Under the pieces are notes generated by a model, which was given only the letters and a program-made list of their open reading frames with translations, was not told the origin of the DNA and made no database searches. The position numbers and the translations under genes were made by a program. From Arthrobacter globiformis (GTDB lineage Bacteria > Actinomycetota > Actinomycetes > Actinomycetales > Micrococcaceae), in NCBI RefSeq assembly GCF_030818015.1, contig NZ_JAUSZX010000001.1:1984001-2048000 (forward strand): 64,000 bases of DNA, in the 5' to 3' direction. Positions 52,782-62,700 of this stretch are shown here, in pieces. Each line of letters begins with the position of its first letter. Position 1 is the first letter of the stretch.

Positions 52782-53003
52782 CTAGTCGACCGGAACCGGT
52801 GCCTTTTCGTGCAGCCGGTTCGTCTCATCGTGCCAATCGGAGCTAAGCGGCCTGAGGGTCGCTTCGACGGCGCGTGAATGGTGGGCGCAGAAGAGCAGCT
52901 CACCACCGGAGGACTCGAGTACAACCCGGACGTATGCCTGCGCTCCGCAACGGTCACACCGGTCAGCTGCGGTGAGTGTGCGGTCGGCAACTGCTGTTGT
53001 CAT
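52782..53003 (-). CDS. Small DUF7455 zinc-ribbon protein
   Basis: A 73-aa protein with a four-ligand metal site: C-x-x-C in RCDRCGAQA and C-x-H-H in LLFCAHHSR. It is conserved near sigA and parE in Actinobacteria and of unknown function. The ATG at 53003 is chosen because AAGGAGG lies 7 bp upstream and it gives MTTAVADRTLTAADRCD; nine codons further upstream are also open but lack a ribosome binding site. Confidence 0.9.
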   Translation of the reverse strand: MTTAVADRTLTAADRCDRCGAQAYVRVVLESSGGELLFCAHHSRAVEATLRPLSSDWHDETNRLHEKAPVPVD

Positions 53004-53228
53004 GTCGGCCTCCTTAGTAGATCTGTACATCTATATAACCAGCATTCGCCGCTAAACCATGGCAAGGATGGGTCACTTTCGCTGTCCGCGTATCACGTCT
53101 GCGTAACGAACACCCGGAGCCTGGTGCTGTGTCGGGAGTGGCAGTCAGGCGTTCGGCGGCAGCAGGACTAGGCTAGAGGGAGCCATTTAACGCCTAGCCG
53201 GCCCAATTCCTGAAGGAGTTCACAACCT

Positions 53229-55334
53229 GTGGCACCGAGTTCTGATTACACCGCCCGCCACCTTTCGGTGCTGGAGGGGCTGGAGGCCGTGCGCAAACGC
53301 CCCGGCATGTACATCGGATCCACGGACTCCCGCGGCCTCATGCACTGCCTCTGGGAAATCATCGACAACTCCGTCGACGAGGCGCTGGCCGGCTTTGGCC
53401 ACGACATCAAGATCATCCTGCACGCGGACAACTCTGTAGAGATCCACGACGACGGCCGCGGCATTCCCGTCGACGTCGAACCAAAGACTGGCCTCACCGG
53501 CGTCGAGGTGGTCTTCACCAAGCTGCACGCGGGCGGTAAGTTTGGCGGCGGCTCCTACACGGCCTCCGGCGGCCTGCACGGCGTCGGCGCGTCCGTCGTC
53601 AACGCGCTCTCGGCACGTCTCGACGCCGAGGTGGACCGGGGCGGCAAGACGTACAGGATGTCCTTCCGCCGGGGTGAACCCGGCCGCTTCAACGACAATG
53701 GCCGTCCCAACCCGACCGCCACATTCGCTCCGTTCGTCGAAGACTCTGTCCTCGACGTGGTCGGCAAGGCCAAGCGCGGCGTGACCGGCACGCGCATCCG
53801 CTACTGGGCAGACACCCAGATCTTTACGCAGGATGCCCGGTTCTCCTACGAGGAACTGACCGCACGGGCCCGTCAGACCTCCTTCCTGGTCCCTGGCCTG
53901 AAGATCACCGTCCGCGATGAGCGCAAGCTTCCCGGCACTCCCGGCGAACTGGGGCCGCACGAGGAAGTGTTCCACCACGACGGCGGCATCTCCGAGTTCG
54001 TGGAATTCCTCGCCGCAGACTCCGCGGTCACGGACGTCTGGCGCCTGCACGGCGCCGGCAAGTTCAAGGAAACCGTGCCTGTGCTGGATGAGAAGGGCCA
54101 CAGCAAGATCGCGGAAGTGGAACGCGACTGCGAAGTGGACGTCGCACTGCGCTGGGGGATCGGCTACGACACCTCTGTCCGCAGCTTCGTGAACATCATC
54201 TCCACGCCGAAGGGCGGTACCCACCAGGCCGGCTTCGAGCAGGCCCTCGTGAAGACGTTCCGGAAAGCCGTGGAAGCCAACGCGCGGAAACTCAAGGCCG
54301 GCAACGACAAGATCGAGAAGGACGACATCTTCGCCGGGCTCACCGCAGTCCTGACCGTGCGGCTGGCCGAGCCGCAGTTTGAGGGCCAGACGAAGGAAAT
54401 CCTCGGCACCTCGGCGGTCAGGGCCATCGTGGCCAAGGTGGTGGAGAAGGAGATCGCGGCCAAGCTCAACTCCTCCAACCGCAACGACAAGGCACAGTCT
54501 GCGTTGCTGCTGGAAAAAATCGTCAGCGAGATGAAGTCGCGGATCTCGGCGCGCGTCCACAAGGAGACGCAGCGCCGCAAGACCGCGCTCGAGTCGTCGT
54601 CGATGCCCACCAAGCTCGCAGACTGCCGCACCGACGACGTCGCCCGCTCCGAACTGTTCATCGTGGAAGGCGACTCGGCACTCGGTACGGCCAAACTGGC
54701 GCGCTCCTCCGACTTCCAGGCTTTACTGCCGATCCGCGGCAAGATCCTCAACGTCCAGAAGGCCTCCGTCGGGGACATGCTCTCGAACGCAGAGTGCGCG
54801 GCCCTCATCCAGGTGGTCGGGGCCGGCTCCGGACGCAGCTTCGCGATCGAGGCCGCCCGCTACGGCAAGGTCATCCTGATGACCGACGCCGACGTCGACG
54901 GCGCCCACATCCGCACGCTGCTGCTCACCCTGTTCTTCCGCTACATGCGGCCCATGGTGGAGGAAGGCCGGGTCTTCGCTGCCGTGCCGCCGCTGCACCG
55001 GGTGGAAGTCATCAACCCCGGCCAGAAGGCCAACGAGATGATCTACACCTATTCCGAGGCCGAGCTCCACGCCCTGCTGGCGAAGCTCGCAGCCGAAGGC
55101 AGGAAGTACAAGGAACCCATCCAGCGCTACAAGGGCCTGGGCGAGATGGACGCTGAGCAGCTGGCCGAGACCACCATGGACCCCCGGCACCGCATGCTCC
55201 GCAAGGTGAACATCGAGAACGCCCAGCAGGCGGAAGCCACGTTCGACCTGCTGATGGGATCGGACGTCGCGCCGCGCAAGGATTTCATCATCGCCGGTGC
55301 CTCCAGCCTGGACCGCGAACGCATCGACGCCTAA
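53229..55334 (+). CDS. parE: Type IIA topoisomerase subunit B (ParE / topoisomerase IV-like)
   Basis: ATPase subunit of a type IIA topoisomerase that separates daughter chromosomes. The GHKL ATP site is IIDNSVDEALAG, DDGRGIPVD and GGLHGVGASVVNALS. The TOPRIM metal site is EGDSALGTAK with DADVDGAHI, and the C-terminal RYKGLGEMDAEQL is intact. The 701-aa length lacks the long insert of proteobacterial GyrB. It is taken as ParE rather than GyrB because it lies beside rpoD, as in Streptomyces, and not near dnaA/recF. No parC (subunit A) is in the window. Confidence 0.9.
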   Translation: MAPSSDYTARHLSVLEGLEAVRKRPGMYIGSTDSRGLMHCLWEIIDNSVDEALAGFGHDIKIILHADNSVEIHDDGRGIPVDVEPKTGLTGVEVVFTKLHAGGKFGGGSYTASGGLHGVGASVVNALSARLDAEVDRGGKTYRMSFRRGEPGRFNDNGRPNPTATFAPFVEDSVLDVVGKAKRGVTGTRIRYWADTQIFTQDARFSYEELTARARQTSFLVPGLKITVRDERKLPGTPGELGPHEEVFHHDGGISEFVEFLAADSAVTDVWRLHGAGKFKETVPVLDEKGHSKIAEVERDCEVDVALRWGIGYDTSVRSFVNIISTPKGGTHQAGFEQALVKTFRKAVEANARKLKAGNDKIEKDDIFAGLTAVLTVRLAEPQFEGQTKEILGTSAVRAIVAKVVEKEIAAKLNSSNRNDKAQSALLLEKIVSEMKSRISARVHKETQRRKTALESSSMPTKLADCRTDDVARSELFIVEGDSALGTAKLARSSDFQALLPIRGKILNVQKASVGDMLSNAECAALIQVVGAGSGRSFAIEAARYGKVILMTDADVDGAHIRTLLLTLFFRYMRPMVEEGRVFAAVPPLHRVEVINPGQKANEMIYTYSEAELHALLAKLAAEGRKYKEPIQRYKGLGEMDAEQLAETTMDPRHRMLRKVNIENAQQAEATFDLLMGSDVAPRKDFIIAGASSLDRERIDA

Positions 55335-55398
55335 GAGCCGGCCCCTAAAAGCCGCGGCCGAACGAGTCGCCCTGAGCCGAGGCCGCGCGGGCCGGCTC
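55335..55398. terminator. Hairpin between convergent parE and M56 gene
   Basis: GAGCCGGCCC (55335-55344) pairs with GGGCCGGCTC (55389-55398), and inside GCGGCC pairs with GGCCGC. It fills the gap between the two stop codons and can serve both strands. Confidence 0.75.
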
Positions 55399-56380
55399 AG
55401 CCCAGCAGACCGGGAACGATCAGCAGGGCAGTAGGCATCGCCAGCAGCAGCGTGCACACGGCCAGGACGGCGGTGCGGAGGCCGCCGGCGAGCGGAGGCT
55501 GGGGCGAGAGAAGGCGGCTGACGCGTGACGCTGTCGTGCTCGCCGGACCGGCGCCGCCGGCACCGTCCGGCAGCTGCAGTCCTGCCCCGGCCAGGCCGGC
55601 CGGTTCCACGACCGCGCCCTGCGGGGCCGCCGAGCCGCTGGCGACAATGGCTATCGCCTTGATCAGCGTGACCTTGCTCTCCGTCTTGAGGGCAACATCG
55701 TCCGCAAGCATTTCAATGAGGGAGTTCACGGCTTCCTGGGCCAGCCGCGTGGTGGGCAGCCATGGCAGTGCCTGGCGCCAGGCGGCAAAGGCCCACAGCA
55801 GCAGGTGGTGGCGCTGGGTGAGGTGCGCGTTTTCGTGAATCAGGACGGCGCGCAGCTCCGCCGGTTCGAGGGCGGCCATGAGTCCGTCGGAGAGGACCGT
55901 GACGGAGCGGGCGCCGCCGGGCAGGCAGTACGCCACCGGGGAATCGTGGCTGATGACCACCGTGCCGGGCCCGTCGTCGGATGGCGAGGCCAGGAGGGTT
56001 AGCAGTTCGCGGTGGCGCCTGCGCTGGCGCTCGATCTTGTAATAGGTCAGCAGCAGCGTGAAGACGAGGTGCGCTGTCAGCAGCGCGGCCGCCGAGAGCG
56101 CGAAGAGATGCCAGAAACCCAGCGCCGTGGTGGGCGCTGCAAACAGCACCATGCCTGCCAGCGCGCGCAGGCCGGCAATCAGGTTGTCGCCGACGGGTTC
56201 GAGGCCGTAGACCAGCATGGCACCGATCATGGACAGGCCACCGGCGAGGGCGATGGCCTGCCACAGCACCATCGCCGTAAAGGGGTCGCGCGCCGGCCAG
56301 TGGGCGCGCGAAAGAAGGATAGGTACCGGCCAGGCCAGTACTATCGCCAGGACCGCCAGGAAATATGAGGTCCAGAACAT
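55397..56380 (-). CDS. M56-family membrane metallopeptidase (BlaR1/MecR1-like)
   Basis: Membrane-embedded zinc protease of the BlaR1/MecR1 family. Such proteins sense a signal and cleave a BlaI/MecI repressor. Helices are predicted at about residues 3-24, 38-60, 70-90, 95-115 and near the C-terminus (300-325). The zinc motif HExxH is H182-E183-N-A-H186 in IHENAHLTQRHH. A downstream acidic residue (EMLADDVALK) is a likely third ligand. There is no penicillin-binding sensor domain: at 327 aa it ends with a helix, so the signal is unlikely to be a beta-lactam by the BlaR1 route. It starts 6 bp after blaI. Confidence 0.88.
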   Translation of the reverse strand: MFWTSYFLAVLAIVLAWPVPILLSRAHWPARDPFTAMVLWQAIALAGGLSMIGAMLVYGLEPVGDNLIAGLRALAGMVLFAAPTTALGFWHLFALSAAALLTAHLVFTLLLTYYKIERQRRRHRELLTLLASPSDDGPGTVVISHDSPVAYCLPGGARSVTVLSDGLMAALEPAELRAVLIHENAHLTQRHHLLLWAFAAWRQALPWLPTTRLAQEAVNSLIEMLADDVALKTESKVTLIKAIAIVASGSAAPQGAVVEPAGLAGAGLQLPDGAGGAGPASTTASRVSRLLSPQPPLAGGLRTAVLAVCTLLLAMPTALLIVPGLLG

Positions 56381-56386
56381 CAGGTG

Positions 56387-56773
56387 CTAGCTGTGGCCAA
56401 GCAGTTTACGCAGCGTCTCGGCTTCACTTTCCGTCACCGAACCGATGAACCGGGCCAGCACGGCCTCGCGGTCCGGAGCGGATCCCAGCACTTCGTGCAT
56501 GAGTTCGGCGGTGTGGTCTTCGCGGCTGGATACAGCCTGGTAGCGGTGCGGCCGGGTGCCGCGTTCGCGTTCCACGAGGCCCTTCTTCTCGAGACGCGAA
56601 AGGACCGTCAGGACGGTGGTCACCGCCAGATCCTTGCCCTCATGCCCTGCTGCTCCGCCATGCGCTGCCGTGCTCTGCGCAAGCAGGTCCCGCAGCGTGT
56701 TGGCCGTGGCTGCTTCGTGGCCCGCCCAGAGCAGGTCCATGACTGCGCGTTCCAGTTCCCCAAGACTTGCCAT
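56387..56773 (-). CDS. blaI: BlaI/MecI/CopY-family transcriptional repressor
   Basis: Winged-helix repressor of 128 aa. The recognition helix region is in KDLAVTTVLTVLSRLEKKGLVERERG and the dimerisation/protease-cleavage region follows (YQAVSSREDHTAELMHEVLG). The ATG at 56773 is chosen because AGGATGTACAG precedes it and MASLGELERAVMDLLW is the family N-terminus. It is transcribed with the M56 protease and divergently from cydA, with three identical-type dyads between them. Confidence 0.92.
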   Translation of the reverse strand: MASLGELERAVMDLLWAGHEAATANTLRDLLAQSTAAHGGAAGHEGKDLAVTTVLTVLSRLEKKGLVERERGTRPHRYQAVSSREDHTAELMHEVLGSAPDREAVLARFIGSVTESEAETLRKLLGHS

Positions 56774-56873
56774 CTGTACATCCTTTTGACAACGCACTGC
56801 CAGGAGCCGATCGCCCGGCCCGTGCCGTGATTCCAATACTGCAACTCCAAATCTATCGCGTTTAGCCGCTTGT

Positions 56874-57002
56874 TTCTACATGAGGTAGAACGTTCGGCGC
56901 GTCGCGGGTGATTGCGTTCCTCCGATGTGCATGCAACCGTGTTTACAGTGTTCGACCTGTGTTCTACACTCTGTAGAAGTTGAAGTTCTACGTTGCGTAG
57001 AA
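56874..57002. promoter_or_regulatory. Three BlaI-type operators in the blaI/cydA intergenic region
   Basis: TTCTAC-N5-GTAGAA occurs three times: 56874-56890 (spacer ATGAG), 56962-56978 (ACTCT) and 56986-57002 (GTTGC). All three arms are perfect. The first is about 101 bp upstream of blaI. The other two lie 24 bp apart, ending 45 bp upstream of cydA. Dyads of this kind, two close together plus one nearer the repressor, fit autoregulation plus repression of the divergent operon. That BlaI is the binder is inferred from proximity and from BlaI dyads being of this general shape. Confidence 0.8.
56942..56970 (+). promoter_or_regulatory. Candidate cydA promoter overlapped by operator 2
   Basis: TTTACA (56942-56947), 17 bp and TACACT (56965-56970) form a plausible -35/-10 pair. 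The -10 lies inside operator 56962-56978, so repressor binding would block RNA polymerase. The expected start is near 56977, giving a leader of about 70 nt before the cydA TTG. Confidence 0.6.
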
Positions 57003-57046
57003 AACAACGCTGGAGAGCTAGACCCAACCGTAAGTAGGGACCCGCC

Positions 57047-58648
57047 TTGGACGCCTTGGAAATCGCACGCTGGCAATTCGGAATCACCACCGTCTACCAC
57101 TTCATGATGGTGCCGCTGACAATCGGCCTGGGTCTGGTCGTCGCGGTGATGCAGACTGTCTGGTACCGCACCGCGAATCCGGCCTATCTGCGGATGACCA
57201 AGTTCTGGGGAAAGCTCTTCCTCATCAACTTCATCATGGGCGTGGCCACAGGTATCGTCCAGGAGTTCCAGTTCGGCATGGCTTGGAGCGAATACAGCCG
57301 CTTCGTGGGTGACGTCTTCGGCGCTCCGCTGGCCCTTGAGGCACTGCTGGCGTTTTTTGTGGAGTCAACCTTCCTGGGCCTGTGGATCTTCGGCTGGAAG
57401 CAGCTGAAGAAGGGCGTGCATCTCGCGTGCCTCTGGATCGCCGTGATCGGCTCGTTCTTCTCCGCGTACTTCATCATCGTGGCCAACAGCTGGATGCAGC
57501 ACCCCGTCGGCGTCACGATGGTTGACGGGCGCCCGGTCATGACCGACGCCTGGGCCGTCTTCACCAACAACACCGCCCTGGTGGCCGTGCCGCACACCCT
57601 CTTCGGTGCCCTTGCCGTGGCTGGCGGGTTCCTGCTGGGCATCGCCTGGTACCACCTCTGGCGCAGGCGCCGCGACGGCATCGACACCATCGGCGCGGAC
57701 GGCAAGGTGGTTGCCGGGGAGGCCGAGATCCCGGGTCGCGACCGCACCGACTACTCAGTCTGGATCAAGTCGCTGCGGATCGGCGCCGTCGTCGCAATGA
57801 TCTCCTTTGCCGGAACCGCCCTTACTGGTGACCTGCAGGGCAAGCTGATGTTCGAACAGCAGCCCATGAAGATGGCCGCAGCCGAGGCCGCATGCCACGA
57901 CGGGACGGGTTTCTCCGTCCTGAGCGTGGGCAACGTCGGCTCACGCAACTGCGACGACATCGTGGCGCTGATCGAGGTCCCGGGCATTCTCTCCTACCTT
58001 GCCAAGGGCGACTTCACCACCGAGGTCAAGGGTGTTAACAGCCTGATCGACGAGTACAAGGCGAACTATGGCACGCACGTCCCGGACAACCCCATCTACG
58101 GGGACCGCGCCGGCCAGGAGATCCAGTACGTTCCGGTCATGGAGGTCACCTACTGGGGCTTCCGCTCCATGATCGGATTTGGCGGACTCGCGGCCCTCGC
58201 CGCTTTGGTGGCACTCTGGCTGACCCGCAAGGGGACCGTGCCCGAGTCGCGCTGGCTGATGCGGCTGGCCGTGTTCGGTATCCTGGCACCCTTCGGTGCC
58301 AACGCCGCGGGCTGGATCTTCACGGAAATGGGCCGGCAGCCGTTCGTCGTGGCCCCCAACCCCGACCTCAACGGCATCGACCAGGTCTTCATGTTCACCG
58401 CCGCGGCCGTTTCGCCAGGGGTGTCCGCCGGTGAGATCCTGACCTCCCTCGTTGTGCTCACCCTGATCTACGCAGTGCTCCTGGTGGTGGAAGTGAAGCT
58501 CCTCGTGAAATACGTGCGCGGCGGCGTCGTCTCGGCCATGCCAGAACTGGTGCACGCGCCGGTCGACGAGAACGAGGACGCCACACCCCGCGACGGCGGA
58601 CCGGACAAGCCCGGCACCTCCGACGACGTCCTGGCCTTCGCCTACTAA
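57047..58648 (+). CDS. cydA: Cytochrome bd ubiquinol/menaquinol oxidase subunit I (CydA)
   Basis: Quinol-binding, haem-bearing subunit of the oxygen-reducing bd oxidase. H18 in TTVYHFMMVP is the equivalent of a haem ligand. Other marks are WAVFTNNTALVAVPHTLFGA and the Q-loop-region GRQPFVV (F in place of the usual W). It has 533 aa and nine or so helices. The TTG start (57047) gives MDALEIARWQFGITTVYH, the normal N-terminus, and has AGGGA 8 bp upstream. It heads the cydA-cydB-cydDC operon and is probably repressed by BlaI at the operators just upstream. Confidence 0.95.
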   Translation: MDALEIARWQFGITTVYHFMMVPLTIGLGLVVAVMQTVWYRTANPAYLRMTKFWGKLFLINFIMGVATGIVQEFQFGMAWSEYSRFVGDVFGAPLALEALLAFFVESTFLGLWIFGWKQLKKGVHLACLWIAVIGSFFSAYFIIVANSWMQHPVGVTMVDGRPVMTDAWAVFTNNTALVAVPHTLFGALAVAGGFLLGIAWYHLWRRRRDGIDTIGADGKVVAGEAEIPGRDRTDYSVWIKSLRIGAVVAMISFAGTALTGDLQGKLMFEQQPMKMAAAEAACHDGTGFSVLSVGNVGSRNCDDIVALIEVPGILSYLAKGDFTTEVKGVNSLIDEYKANYGTHVPDNPIYGDRAGQEIQYVPVMEVTYWGFRSMIGFGGLAALAALVALWLTRKGTVPESRWLMRLAVFGILAPFGANAAGWIFTEMGRQPFVVAPNPDLNGIDQVFMFTAAAVSPGVSAGEILTSLVVLTLIYAVLLVVEVKLLVKYVRGGVVSAMPELVHAPVDENEDATPRDGGPDKPGTSDDVLAFAY

Positions 58649-58666
58649 GACCCGAGGATACAAAGC

Positions 58667-59716
58667 ATGGAACTGCTGCCGACCATCTGGTTCATTGCCA
58701 TCGCCGTCCTGTGGACCGGCTACCTCTTCCTGGAGGGATTCGACCTGGGCGTCGGGATGCTGATGAAGCTCTTTGCCCGCAACAACACCGAACGCCGCGT
58801 GCTCCTCAACACCATCGGGCCGGTCTGGGACGGCAATGAGGTCTGGCTCCTGACCGCCGGCGGCGCCACCTTCGCCGCCTTCCCGTTCTGGTACGCCTCC
58901 CTGTTCTCCGCCCTGTACCTGCCGCTGCTGCTGGTCCTGGTCGCGCTGATTTTCCGGGCGGTCGCGTTCGAATACCGCGGGAAAGTGGACACCGACCGCT
59001 GGCGGAACACCTGGGACTGGGCGATCGCCGTCGGCTCCTTCCTTGCCGCCTTCGGCGTGGGTGCCGCGCTGGGTCTGACCACCACAGGACTGCCGCTCGA
59101 CGCCAACGGCGACCGCGACGGAGGGCCGTTCGCCTGGTTCAGCTGGTACGCCGTGCTGGGAGGCCTGGCAGTGGTTTGCTTCGCCCTGCTGCACGCCCTG
59201 GCATTCCTGGCACTGAAGACCGACGGCGACGTCCGGCACCGTGCGCTGCAGTGGTTCGTTAGGCTGCTCCCCGTGCTGCTCCTCCCGATGGCCGGCTGGG
59301 CCATCGGCGTGCAGGTCCTCAGCGGTGAAGCCTGGACGCTGGTTGTCCTCGCGGTGGCCGTGGTCGCCGCGGCCGTGGCCTGGGGCCAGGCCCGGAAGGG
59401 AAACGAAGGCCGGGCGTTCCTGGCAACCGGCGTGTTCCTGCTGGGCGGCTCCGCCTCCATCTTCGGCGCGGTGTTCCCGGTGGTCCTGCCGTCCACCATC
59501 GACCCCGCCTACAACCTCACCATCACCAACGCCTCATCTTCCGACTACACCCTCGGCCTGATGAGTATCGCGGCGTGCGTCGGCCTGCCGCTGGTGATCG
59601 CTTACCAGGCCTGGACGTACTGGGTGTTCCGCCGCCGTGTCAGCGCCGCCCACATCCCGGAGGCACACAGCTTCCTGCCCGCGGTCGCGGCGAAAGCCCT
59701 CATCAGGAAAGACTGA
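58667..59716 (+). CDS. cydB: Cytochrome bd oxidase subunit II (CydB)
   Basis: Structural membrane subunit II of cytochrome bd. The N-terminal FLEGFDLGVGMLMKLFARN and the NTIGPVWDGNEVWLLTAGG block are characteristic. It has 349 aa and about eight helices. A GAGGATACAAAGC ribosome binding site precedes the ATG; it starts 18 bp after cydA and is in the same operon. Confidence 0.96.
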   Translation: MELLPTIWFIAIAVLWTGYLFLEGFDLGVGMLMKLFARNNTERRVLLNTIGPVWDGNEVWLLTAGGATFAAFPFWYASLFSALYLPLLLVLVALIFRAVAFEYRGKVDTDRWRNTWDWAIAVGSFLAAFGVGAALGLTTTGLPLDANGDRDGGPFAWFSWYAVLGGLAVVCFALLHALAFLALKTDGDVRHRALQWFVRLLPVLLLPMAGWAIGVQVLSGEAWTLVVLAVAVVAAAVAWGQARKGNEGRAFLATGVFLLGGSASIFGAVFPVVLPSTIDPAYNLTITNASSSDYTLGLMSIAACVGLPLVIAYQAWTYWVFRRRVSAAHIPEAHSFLPAVAAKALIRKD

Positions 59717-59722
59717 CCCGCA

Positions 59723-62700
59723 TTGAAACCCCAGTTCCCGTCCGGACCCTCCACCCGCCGCGCGCTTTACGGACTTGGCCTGCTGGCCGCGCTGAAGGCC
59801 CTGTCCCTGGTGCTCATGGGACAGGCCGTCGCGTCCGTGCTCGCAGGCCTCATGACCCAGGACGCCACGTGGGGTGACCAGCTGGGCTGGGGTGCGGCCG
59901 GCGTAGTGCTGCGGTCCGTCACGGTCTGGGCGCAGGGCGTCGCCGCGAGGCGCGCCGCCCTGGGGGTCAAGGAGGAGCTGCGGGCGCAACTCCTGGAGAC
60001 CGCACTGCGCAACGGAGTCCGGGCCGCCGGCCCTTCCGACGGCGGCCTGGCCGTGCTTGCGACGCGCGGCCTGGATGCCCTGGACAGCTACTACACGCAG
60101 TACCTCCCCGCGCTGGTGAACTGCGCGGCCATACCGCTGCTGCTTGGCGCCCGAATCCTTTTCGCCGACTGGGTCAGCGCGGTGGTCATCGTGCTGACGG
60201 TGCCCCTGGTTCCGGTGTTCATGGTGCTGATCGGCCGCTACACCGAGGACAAGGTGCGCGACGCCCAGGCCGCGCTCTCCCGGCTGTCCGGGCACATGCT
60301 CGAACTCGCCAAGGGGCTGCCGGTGCTGGTGGGGCTCGGCCGGGCCGCCGCCCAGCGCCGCGCTTTGGAGAACATCTCCGAGGACTACCGGCAGCGGACC
60401 ATGGGCACCCTGCGGACGGCGTTCCTCTCCGCGCTCGCCCTGGAACTGATCGCCACCATCTCCGTGGCGGTGGTGGCGGTGTTCATTGGCGTCCGGCTCG
60501 TCCACGGCGACATGGCATTGGAGGCCGGGCTGCTGGCGCTCATCCTCGCTCCGGACTGCTACCTTCCGCTCCGTGAGCTGGGGGCCGCCCACCACGCGAG
60601 CGACGACGGCCGGGCAGCACTTGCCGAAACTACGGCGCTGCTGGATGCCCCGGAGCTCCGGCGCCTCGTGCCGGGTCCGGCCCCGGCGGACGAGCCTGCC
60701 GGTGTGGAGACTGCCGGTGCGGATGGGCCGGCCAGCCTGACAGTCCGGGATCTCACGGTCAGTTATCCGGGAAGGCAGGGCCCCGCCGTCGGGCCACTCA
60801 GTTTTTCGGCGCCTGCCGGACTGGTCACCGCGCTCGACGGTCCCAGCGGGGCGGGCAAGAGCACCGTGCTGGGCGTTCTCGCGGGAACTGTCGGAAGCGG
60901 CGGCGGCACAGCAGTGTCCGGAACGATCGAAGGATTCGCGGCGGGCGAGGTGGCCTGGGTGCCACAGCATCCGGTGATGGTGGCGGACACCGTACGCGGG
61001 GAAGTGCTGCTGTACCTGACAGCTGGCACGGCAGCAGCCAGCGCCGCCGTCGGCGGCGGACCATATGCCGGGGGAGTGCTGCGTTGCCTGGCAGCTGTGG
61101 GTGCGGACCACCTTGCGGACAAGCATCCGGCCGAACTGAGCCCCGGCGAGCTGCGCCGCGTCGCCCTTGCCCGTGGCCTGGCCCGCATCGAGGCAGGAGC
61201 CACGGTAATGCTCCTGGACGAGCCCACCGCGCACCTCGACCGGGACTCGGCCAACCGTGTCCATGATGCGATCCGTGCGCTGCGCGGCCGAGCGACCATC
61301 ATCCTGGTGGCCCATGACCGCCAGACGAGGGAGCTGGCCGACCGGATCGTGCCGCTGTCCGGCCAACGAGCTGAGGCCACTGCTGCGTCCACTGCTGCGT
61401 CCACGACTGGTGGAAATTTGGCCACTGCTCAGGTTTCGGCCAGCGCCGTTGATCGCAGCGCGTCGGCCGACGGCGGGGGCGCCCTCTCTGCGGTGGCCGG
61501 TAGCGTGACGGCCGGCGTCCCAGTCACCGAGGCACAAGACAGTTCCGCCCAGACCGCCGCGATGCTCGCCCGGCTGCTCGCGCCCGTCCGTGGACGGTTC
61601 GCAGCATCCGGGATCGTCGGGGCCCTGGCCGCCCTTTTCGCCGTCGCGCTTTCCGGGCTGTCCGGGTGGCTCATCCTGCGCGCCAGTGAGCAGCCGCCGA
61701 TCATGTACCTCCTGACCGCCATTGTGGGTGTCCGCTTCTTCGGCATTGGCCGGGCCGTTCTGCGGTACTGCGAGCGGCTGCTCCTGCATGAAGCCGTATT
61801 TGCCTCCCTGACGAAGCTGCGCGGGGGGCTCTGGGCATCCCTCAGCCAGCGGGCACTGTCCCTGCGCCGGCTGCTGCAGGGCGGCAATGTCCTGGGCGCC
61901 GTCATCGAGGACGTCGATACCGTCCGGGACCTGCTCCCGCGGGTGGTGCTGCCTCCGGTTACCGCAGTGGCGGTGGCGGCAGCTGCTGCCGGCACGGTGG
62001 GCTGGCTGCTTCCGGCGGCCCTGCCGGCCGTGCTCGCCGCCGCCCTGGTGAGCCTGGTGGCCGCGCCCGCCGCGGCGCTGCTTGCCGACCGGATGTCGGC
62101 AAAGGCCGAGCAGCGTCTGCGCTCCGGGGTCCTCCGGCGGGTCGCCGCCGCGCTTGACGCCAGGGCGGAACTGCACGCGAATGGCGCGAAGCAGCCGGTT
62201 CTGGGCGGCATCCGTGCGCTGGACCGGGACGCCACCGGCGCGGCACGGCGTTCGGCCTGGGCTGAAGGACTCGGCCAAGCCCTTACCGTGGCAGCGTGCG
62301 GCGCGGGCGCCCTCTACAGCGCCGTGCTGGCGGCGCCGCAGGTGCTGTCCGGTTCCCTTCCGGCGACCACGGTCGGCGTCGTGGTCCTTCTGCAGTTGGC
62401 GCTCGCGGAACCGTTCGGGGCCATGACGACGGCGGTCCGGCAGTTTCCGGCCCTGCGTGCGGTCCTGCGCCGCATCGGCGAGACGGGCGTCCTGCAGCCG
62501 GGAGAATTCAGCGTTGATTGCAAGGACACCGGGCAGGCTTCCCGGCCGGTTTCCCGTGAGCTTGGGCAGCCGGGCGTTGAACTGGACGGGTTGTCGGCCG
62601 CGTGGCCGGGGGGCGGTGTTGTCTTCAGTGGCCTGTCTGCCGTGGCTGAGCCAGGCCGCTGGCTGGCGGTGACCGGCCCGTCCGGCGCCGGCAAGTCCAC

